DNA from: CAWUKV01 sp963923025
Lineage (GTDB): Bacteria; Cyanobacteriota; Cyanobacteriia; Phormidesmidales; Phormidesmidaceae
DNA: 18,226 nt
Direction: 5' to 3'
NCBI GenBank assembly: GCA_963923025.1
Contig: CAWUKV010000110.1
Location: 1-18,226 of the forward strand
Shown: one piece after another, positions 12,933-18,226 of the stretch
How positions within the stretch are numbered: the first letter of the stretch is position 1
Layout: the number at the start of each line of letters is the position of its first letter
Position numbers and translations under genes: made by a program
Notes under the pieces: model-generated
Told to the model about the DNA's origin: nothing
The model's input: the letters and a program-made list of their open reading frames with translations, nothing else
Database searches by the model: none

Positions 12933-15707
12933 ATGTCCACCCTTGTCATCGTTGAATCCCCAACCAAGGCAAAGACCATTCGCAACTTCCTGCCCAAAGG
13001 ATTTCGGGTAGAAGCGTCGATGGGTCATGTGCGGGATTTGCCCAAGTCGGCCAGTGACATTCCTGCCAGTGTCAAGGGACAAAAGTGGGCCACTCTGGGC
13101 GTCAACCCCGAAGCCGACTTTGAACCGCTATATGTGATTCCAAACGATAAGAAAAAGATCGTTAAAACCCTAAAGGACGCGCTCAAAGAAGCGGACGAGC
13201 TGGTACTGGCGACAGACGAAGACCGTGAGGGCGAGAGCATCAGCTGGCACCTGATGCAGATTCTCAAGCCCAAAGTGCCAACCAAGCGCATGGTCTTCCA
13301 CGAGATCACCGAAGAGGCGATTCAGGAAGCCATCGACAACTGCCGCACCATCGACGATCAGCTAGTACGTGCCCAAGAAACGCGCCGCATTCTAGACCGA
13401 CTGGTGGGCTACACCCTATCGCCCCTGCTGTGGAAAAAGATCCGTCCTAAGCTGTCTGCCGGTCGCGTTCAGTCTGTCGCGGTAAAGCTACTGGTAGAGC
13501 GAGAGCGGGAGCGTCGTGCCTTTAAGCGCGGGACCTATTGGGACTTGAAGGCCACGCTGCTGCAAAAAGACACCCCCTTCGAGGCCAAGCTAATTAGCCT
13601 GGATGGCACGCGCATTGCCACAGGCAGCGACTTTGACGAAAATACCGGACAGATTGCCTCAGGTCGCAATGTCGTTCTGCTCGGAGAAACCCAAGCTCAG
13701 GAGCTGCAGGCGCGGTTGCAAACCGGGGTTTGGAGCATTGCCAACCTGGAGGAGCGACCCAGTACTCGCCGCCCGTCGCCGCCGTTCACCACCTCCACCC
13801 TGCAACAGGAAGCCAACCGCAAGCTGCGCCTGTCCGCCAAAGACACCATGCGCACGGCTCAGGGTCTGTACGAAAAAGGCTTCATTACTTACATGCGGAC
13901 AGACTCGGTTCACCTGTCGCAGCAGGCCGTTACCGCTGCCCGCGACTGTGTAGAAACCAAATACGGCAAGAACTACCTCAGCCCCAAACCGCGCCAGTAC
14001 GCAACCAAGAGTAAGGGCGCACAGGAGGCGCACGAGGCCATTCGTCCGTCAGGTAGCACCTTCCGCACCCCCCAAGAGACGGGGCTAAAGGACCGGGAAC
14101 TCAACCTGTACGACCTGATTTGGAAGCGGACAGTGGCCTGCCAGATGGCCGATGCCCGTCAGACCAACATCACCGTCAACGTTGAAGTAGACAACGCTGT
14201 TTTCCGGGCTAGCGGTAAGCGCATCGACTTCCCCGGCTTCTTCCGAGCCTATGTCGAAGGGTCTGACGATCCCGATGCAGCCCTAGAGAATCAAGAGGTT
14301 GTCCTACCGCCGATGAAGGTGGGCGACACACCGACCTGTAGCGAACTCGACGCTATCAGCCACGAAACCAAGCCCCCCGCTCGCTACACCGAAGCTAGCT
14401 TGGTGAAGAAACTAGAGAGCGAGGGCATTGGCCGACCCAGTACCTACGCAGCGGTCATCAGCACCATTATTAGCCGGGGCTATGCGGAGCTGTTGAACAA
14501 TAGCTTGGTGCCGTCGTTTACTGCGATCGCGGTTACCGATCTGCTCGACAAGCACTTCCCCGACCTGGTGGATGTCAAATTCACCGCCCGTATGGAGCAA
14601 ACCCTGGACGACATCTCCACCGGAGAAGCCGACTGGCTTCCTTACCTGAAGACGTTTTACTGCGGCGATGAGGGACTAGAGCATCAGGTCCAAGAGCGCG
14701 AGGCCAACATTGACCCATCCGAGGCCAAGGTGATTGACCTGGCTGATCTAGACGGGGCAACTATCCGGATTGGTCGCTACGGCCCCTACATTGAGGTAGA
14801 TCCGACTGAGGATAGCGAAGAACCTCAAAAAGCCTCCATCCCCAACGGCGTCAGCCCTGCTGACCTAGACGACGAGCAGATCAAAAACCTGCTCAAGGGT
14901 CCCGAGAAGATTGGTCTACACCCTGAGAACGGCGAACCCATTTTCCTGCGCACGGGCACCTATGGTCCCTACGTGCAGCTGGGCGAAGCCACCGACGACA
15001 ACAGCAAACCCAAACGCACATCGCTGCCCAAAGGCATGAAGCCCGAGGACGTGACCCTGGATATTGCCGTGGGTCTGCTGGCGCTACCTCGCCTACTGGG
15101 GCTGCACCCCGAAACCGGCAGAAATATCAAAGCCAGCCTGGGCCGCTTCGGCCCCTATGTGGTTCACGATCAGGGCAAAGACGGCAAAGACTATCGCTCT
15201 ATCAAAGGCGATGACGACGTGCTGACCATCACCCTGGACCGCGCCCTAGAGATGCTGGCCGAACCCAAACGTGGTCGCGGTCGCAAAGCCGCTACCCCCA
15301 TCCGCGAACTCGGCGCTCACCCCGACGATGAAGCACCGGTCAACATCTACGACGGTCCCTACGGCCCTTACATCAAGCACAACAAAACCAATGTCTCTAT
15401 TCCTGAAGGCAAAAAAGTCGAAGAGGTGACGCTGGAAGAAGCCGTTGAGCTGGTTAACGCCAAAGCGGGTACAAAGAAGACTCGTAAGAAGGCCAAGAGT
15501 ACAACCGCCAAAAAAACAACGGCGAAAAAGACGACTAAAGCCAAGACGACTAAGGCCAAGAGTACAACTGCCAAGAAAACAACTAAGTCGGCAGCGGCTA
15601 AGAAGTCTACGGGCACAAAGACAACCAAAGCCACAACCGCTAAGAAAACTGCCTCACGGGCGAAAAAGTCTACCGAGACAACGGTTGAGGAGCCTAAAGC
15701 ATCTTAA
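12933..15707 (+). CDS. topA: DNA topoisomerase I (type IA) with lysine-rich tail
   Basis: A 924-residue type IA topoisomerase that relaxes negative supercoils by a 5'-phosphotyrosine intermediate. The TOPRIM domain holds E8 (VIVESPTKAKTI) and TDEDREGE (D95, D97, E99). The catalytic tyrosine is Y320 in FITYMRTDSVHLS. Zinc-finger cysteines of the E. coli type are absent. Instead, four TopA C-terminal repeats carry GRYGPYI, GTYGPYV, GRFGPYV and GPYGPYI (about residues 612-835). From about residue 847 a Lys/Thr/Ala tail (KKTTAKKTTKAKTTKAKSTT and similar) runs to the end, resembling histone H1-like or actinobacterial TopA tails that bind DNA and aid processivity. The start at ATG 12933 matches the universal N-terminus. 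The gene is divergent from ndhB. Confidence 0.97.
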   Translation: MSTLVIVESPTKAKTIRNFLPKGFRVEASMGHVRDLPKSASDIPASVKGQKWATLGVNPEADFEPLYVIPNDKKKIVKTLKDALKEADELVLATDEDREGESISWHLMQILKPKVPTKRMVFHEITEEAIQEAIDNCRTIDDQLVRAQETRRILDRLVGYTLSPLLWKKIRPKLSAGRVQSVAVKLLVERERERRAFKRGTYWDLKATLLQKDTPFEAKLISLDGTRIATGSDFDENTGQIASGRNVVLLGETQAQELQARLQTGVWSIANLEERPSTRRPSPPFTTSTLQQEANRKLRLSAKDTMRTAQGLYEKGFITYMRTDSVHLSQQAVTAARDCVETKYGKNYLSPKPRQYATKSKGAQEAHEAIRPSGSTFRTPQETGLKDRELNLYDLIWKRTVACQMADARQTNITVNVEVDNAVFRASGKRIDFPGFFRAYVEGSDDPDAALENQEVVLPPMKVGDTPTCSELDAISHETKPPARYTEASLVKKLESEGIGRPSTYAAVISTIISRGYAELLNNSLVPSFTAIAVTDLLDKHFPDLVDVKFTARMEQTLDDISTGEADWLPYLKTFYCGDEGLEHQVQEREANIDPSEAKVIDLADLDGATIRIGRYGPYIEVDPTEDSEEPQKASIPNGVSPADLDDEQIKNLLKGPEKIGLHPENGEPIFLRTGTYGPYVQLGEATDDNSKPKRTSLPKGMKPEDVTLDIAVGLLALPRLLGLHPETGRNIKASLGRFGPYVVHDQGKDGKDYRSIKGDDDVLTITLDRALEMLAEPKRGRGRKAATPIRELGAHPDDEAPVNIYDGPYGPYIKHNKTNVSIPEGKKVEEVTLEEAVELVNAKAGTKKTRKKAKSTTAKKTTAKKTTKAKTTKAKSTTAKKTTKSAAAKKSTGTKTTKATTAKKTASRAKKSTETTVEEPKAS
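15471..15680 (+). repeat. Low-complexity repeats encoding topA K/T/A tail
   Basis: Imperfect short repeats of AAGACGACTAAAGCC and AGTACAACTGCCAAGAAA type encode about 70 residues of Lys, Thr and Ala. The array is likely to vary in length between strains through slippage or unequal recombination. Confidence 0.8.
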
Positions 15708-15915
15708 GTTGACGGTATCGTTGCCGCCCCTGGCGAGGAACGGCTCAACCTGGGCGGGCATAACTCGGTTCTGCAACTGCCAAGCCGAGACAAACGTGGC
15801 TTCGGCAACCTCGATACAGCTGAGGTGAATCATGATGCGCAATATGCTTTGGTCTTGAAAAACTAGGGCAAAGCTCGATATCTTGGAACAGTTGTTAGCC
15901 CTCCATACTGACTCT

Positions 15916-16362
15916 ATGAATCGCTTCTTTGCGCTGCTATGCGCCCTGCTGCTGGCTGTTGTTGCTGTTACGTCTGCTGAAGCTCCAGCAATGGCTGACT
16001 CGTTTACCTCCAAAGCACCTGAAGGTGCTGAAGTTTATTTGATCGCGCCCCAAGACGGCGCGACGGTGTCCAGTCCTGTCACGGTCAAATTTGGCTTGTC
16101 GGGCATGGGGATTGCGCCTGCGGGCATTGACCGTTCCGAAACCGGACATCACCACCTATTGGTAGATTTAGAAACCCTGCCCGATCTAGACGAAGCACTG
16201 CCAGCCACCGAGCACATCAAGCATTTTGGCGGTGGGCAGACTGAAGCAACGCTGACATTATCGCCGGGAGAGCATACTCTCCAACTGCTGTTGGGAAACT
16301 ATGTCCACATTCCTCACGATCCGCCTGTGCTATCTGAGCCGATCACTATCACCGTTGAATAG
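15916..16362 (+). CDS. Secreted DUF4399 domain protein
   Basis: A 148-residue protein if started at ATG 15916. I prefer this start because it gives a classic signal peptide (MNRFFALLCALLLAVVAVTS, then AEAPAMA-DS as a likely cleavage region). A TTG at 15883 would add 11 residues ahead of the signal. The mature part is a DUF4399 domain with GHHHLLVDLE (histidine cluster), HFGGGQTEATLTLSPGEHTL and IPHDPPVLSEPITITV. The family is exported and of unknown function; the HHH motif suggests metal binding, but this is inference. It lies 208 bp downstream of topA on the same strand and 49 bp upstream of the selO-like gene, so it may share a transcript with the latter. Confidence 0.85.
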   Translation: MNRFFALLCALLLAVVAVTSAEAPAMADSFTSKAPEGAEVYLIAPQDGATVSSPVTVKFGLSGMGIAPAGIDRSETGHHHLLVDLETLPDLDEALPATEHIKHFGGGQTEATLTLSPGEHTLQLLLGNYVHIPHDPPVLSEPITITVE

Positions 16363-16411
16363 AGCTGGTGGCAGCCTAACCATCCGATTGCACCCGATGT
16401 AATAAGGTTTT

Positions 16412-18157
16412 GTGAGCCCTCATTCAACACGCATCTTTCCCGCACCAGCAACAATGGCATATCCACCCCAACTATCTGCGAAGCCCTACGTAACCGCATT
16501 CAATGAGTTTGTGGAATCGGCAGACTATTCTCTGATGGATTCCTTAAATGCCGATCCGGAGGCTACCGGAGATGGGAACGATCACCGTCCCCGTCAGGTG
16601 TTTTCAGGCCATTTTGTGCCGGTGAGGCCCACGCCGCTTGCAGACCCAGACTATGTCACTCATAGCAGTACTTTCTTTAGGGAACTTGGGTTGAGTGATG
16701 AGCTGGCGTTTGATGAGAAATTTCGCCAGGTCTTTTCGGGTGATCTATCTGCTGCGCAGGAGCCGATGCGTCAGGTTGGCTGGGCGACAGGGTATGCTCT
16801 GTCGATTTATGGCACTGAATATATCCAAAACTGTCCCTTCGGTACGGGCAACGGCTATGGCGATGGTCGGGCGATATCTGTGTTTGAGGGAATACTTAAT
16901 GGCCAGCGCTGGGAGATGCAGCTGAAAGGAGGGGGCCCAACGCCCTACTGCCGGGGTGCCGACGGGCGCGCAGTCCTCCGCTCAAGCGTGCGTGAGTTTC
17001 TAGCGCAAGAGTACATGCAGGCATTAGGAGTGCCTACATCCCGCGCTTTGACGCTGTATGTTTCTAAATCTGAGACGGTTACCCGGCCTTGGTATTCTCA
17101 GGATTCTCGCTCCTTTGAGCCTGATGTTTTGGTGGACAACCCGGTGGCGATTTCCACTCGCGTTGCCCCCTCCTTTTTACGCGTGGGGCAGCTAGAGTTG
17201 TTTGCTCGCCGTGTTCGTAGCAATGCTCATCTAAACGCATCAGAAGAGTTACGCATGATCGTGTCGCATTTGATTGAACGAGAATACAAAAGCGACATTA
17301 ACCTAAGCCTTGATTTCGCCGATCAATTGGTTGAGCTGGCTAAGCTGTTTCGCCAGCGGCTGACGTCACTGGTGGCCAACTGGCTACGGGTTGGGTACTG
17401 CCAGGGTAATTTTAACAGCGATAACTGCGCCGCTGGCGGCTTTACCCTCGACTATGGTCCCTTTGGGTTCTGTGAAGTTTTTGACCCCTGGTTTCAACCC
17501 TGGACAGGCGGCGGCGAACATTTTGCATTCTTCAATCAGCCTGTCGCAGCAGAGGCGAATTATCACATGTTTTGGACAGCGGTAAGGCCGCTACTGGCAG
17601 ACGATGCTGACGCTTTAGAACGGTTCGACCAGGTCCGCCGCGGCTTTACAGAAGCCATGCAGAAACAACTTCAAAACATGTGGGCGACCAAACTTGGCTT
17701 GACCGAATTTCATCCCGAGCTGTTTCAGACATTGATGCAGCTGATGACCGAGTCAGGCGTAGACTACACCATTTTCTTCCGTGAGTTATCTTACATACCG
17801 GATGACATCTTAGCGTTGAAAAAGAGTTTCTATGGTAAACCATCACAACAGCTCGATGAACAATGGCAAGCTTGGCTGAAAAACTGGCGCGCGCTCGTCA
17901 TTCATAACGGTAATCTGGCTGAGATATCAACAAAGATGAAGCAGACGAACCCAAAATATGCATGGCGAGAGTGGTTGATTGTCCCAGCCTATCAACAAGC
18001 CATGCAAGGTGACTACACGCTACTTAGAGAGCTGCAAGAAGTCTTGAGCTATCCATACGACGAGCAGTCGCAAGATATAGAAGATAGATACTATCGTCTG
18101 AAACCCAAGGCGTTTTCTAACGTTGGTGGCGTGTCACACTACAGCTGTTCATCGTGA
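16412..18157 (+). CDS. selO: SelO family protein (YdiU/UPF0061), predicted AMPylase
   Basis: A 581-residue SelO-family protein: a kinase fold that binds ATP inverted and transfers AMP to Ser, Thr or Tyr of target proteins, linked to redox stress. Visible motifs are QVGWATGYALSIYG, GDGRAISVFE (150-159), LKGGGPTPYCRGADGRAVLRSS (split here as K172, R181, R186, R190), and NFNSDNCAAGGFTLDYGPFGF, whose D337-N338 and D347 keep the ten-residue spacing of the catalytic/metal residues. The C-terminus ends YSCSS, with Cys third from the end, the position of selenocysteine in animal SelO. The protein is longer than the roughly 480 residues of E. coli YdiU, mainly at the N-terminus and within the C-terminal half. 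GTG 16412 is preceded by AAGG at a good distance; ATG 16454 (MAYPPQ) is an alternative without one. Confidence 0.92.
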   Translation: MSPHSTRIFPAPATMAYPPQLSAKPYVTAFNEFVESADYSLMDSLNADPEATGDGNDHRPRQVFSGHFVPVRPTPLADPDYVTHSSTFFRELGLSDELAFDEKFRQVFSGDLSAAQEPMRQVGWATGYALSIYGTEYIQNCPFGTGNGYGDGRAISVFEGILNGQRWEMQLKGGGPTPYCRGADGRAVLRSSVREFLAQEYMQALGVPTSRALTLYVSKSETVTRPWYSQDSRSFEPDVLVDNPVAISTRVAPSFLRVGQLELFARRVRSNAHLNASEELRMIVSHLIEREYKSDINLSLDFADQLVELAKLFRQRLTSLVANWLRVGYCQGNFNSDNCAAGGFTLDYGPFGFCEVFDPWFQPWTGGGEHFAFFNQPVAAEANYHMFWTAVRPLLADDADALERFDQVRRGFTEAMQKQLQNMWATKLGLTEFHPELFQTLMQLMTESGVDYTIFFRELSYIPDDILALKKSFYGKPSQQLDEQWQAWLKNWRALVIHNGNLAEISTKMKQTNPKYAWREWLIVPAYQQAMQGDYTLLRELQEVLSYPYDEQSQDIEDRYYRLKPKAFSNVGGVSHYSCSS

Positions 18158-18226
18158 TGACAAGGCAGTGCCATCGGGTCTACCCCGTCATGTTACTTTT
18201 CAGCTCACATCTGTAGACCTTGCGAC

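Noticed and set aside
12618..13011. Small proteins between ndhB and topA
   Set aside because: Frames lack domains and start signals; one overlaps the well-supported start of topA.
15654..16013. 119-residue minus-strand frame between topA and DUF4399
   Set aside because: It overlaps the well-supported DUF4399 signal peptide and the topA end, with no domain of its own.

Overview
The window looks like chromosomal DNA of a cyanobacterium. It encodes NdhB of the NDH-1 complex, a zinc-finger-less DNA topoisomerase I with repeated GPY motifs and a lysine-rich tail, a multi-GAF signalling protein, and carries seven copies of the cyanobacterial palindrome HIP1 (GCGATCGC). A Leptolyngbya/Nodosilinea-like filamentous lineage would fit, but the sequence alone does not settle the genus.

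Left part (1-1800), gene-poor: a small CDGSH iron-sulphur protein (382-588, +), then a stretch with two interleaved perfect inverted repeats (592-662) and a seven-copy 21-bp minisatellite (792-935). A 99-residue conserved cyanobacterial protein of unknown function (978-1277, -) follows, then about 500 bp of noncoding DNA with a REP-like hairpin. At 1747-1806 there is a possible stub of a prolyl-oligopeptidase-like gene.

Accessory islet (about 1800-5300): a STAND/NACHT NTPase with a C-terminal pentapeptide tail, a candidate anti-phage or programmed-death sensor. It is split into two overlapping frames (1823-2443 and 2436-4334), and the sequence around 2420 points to a 2-nt deletion. Facing it on the minus strand is a DUF433/DUF5615 predicted toxin-antitoxin pair (5275-4540). 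The pair sits between two 166-bp direct repeats of the 3' end of a thioredoxin/DsbA-like gene: one in the intact gene (5307-6098) and one in a truncated remnant (4353-4533). The repeats differ at 11 positions, all silent, and the homology ends inside a HIP1 site. This is the most informative structure in the window.

Core part (5300-18226): membrane-anchored thioredoxin-fold oxidoreductase and pyrD (pyrimidine synthesis), both on minus; a 948-residue four-GAF protein whose kinase-like ATPase domain is degenerate (+); ndhB (-) divergent from topA (+); a secreted DUF4399 protein; and a long SelO-family pseudokinase/AMPylase (+). These are mainly housekeeping genes with no obvious joint pathway. 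The novelty is concentrated in the left 5.5 kb, which also has no HIP1 site.
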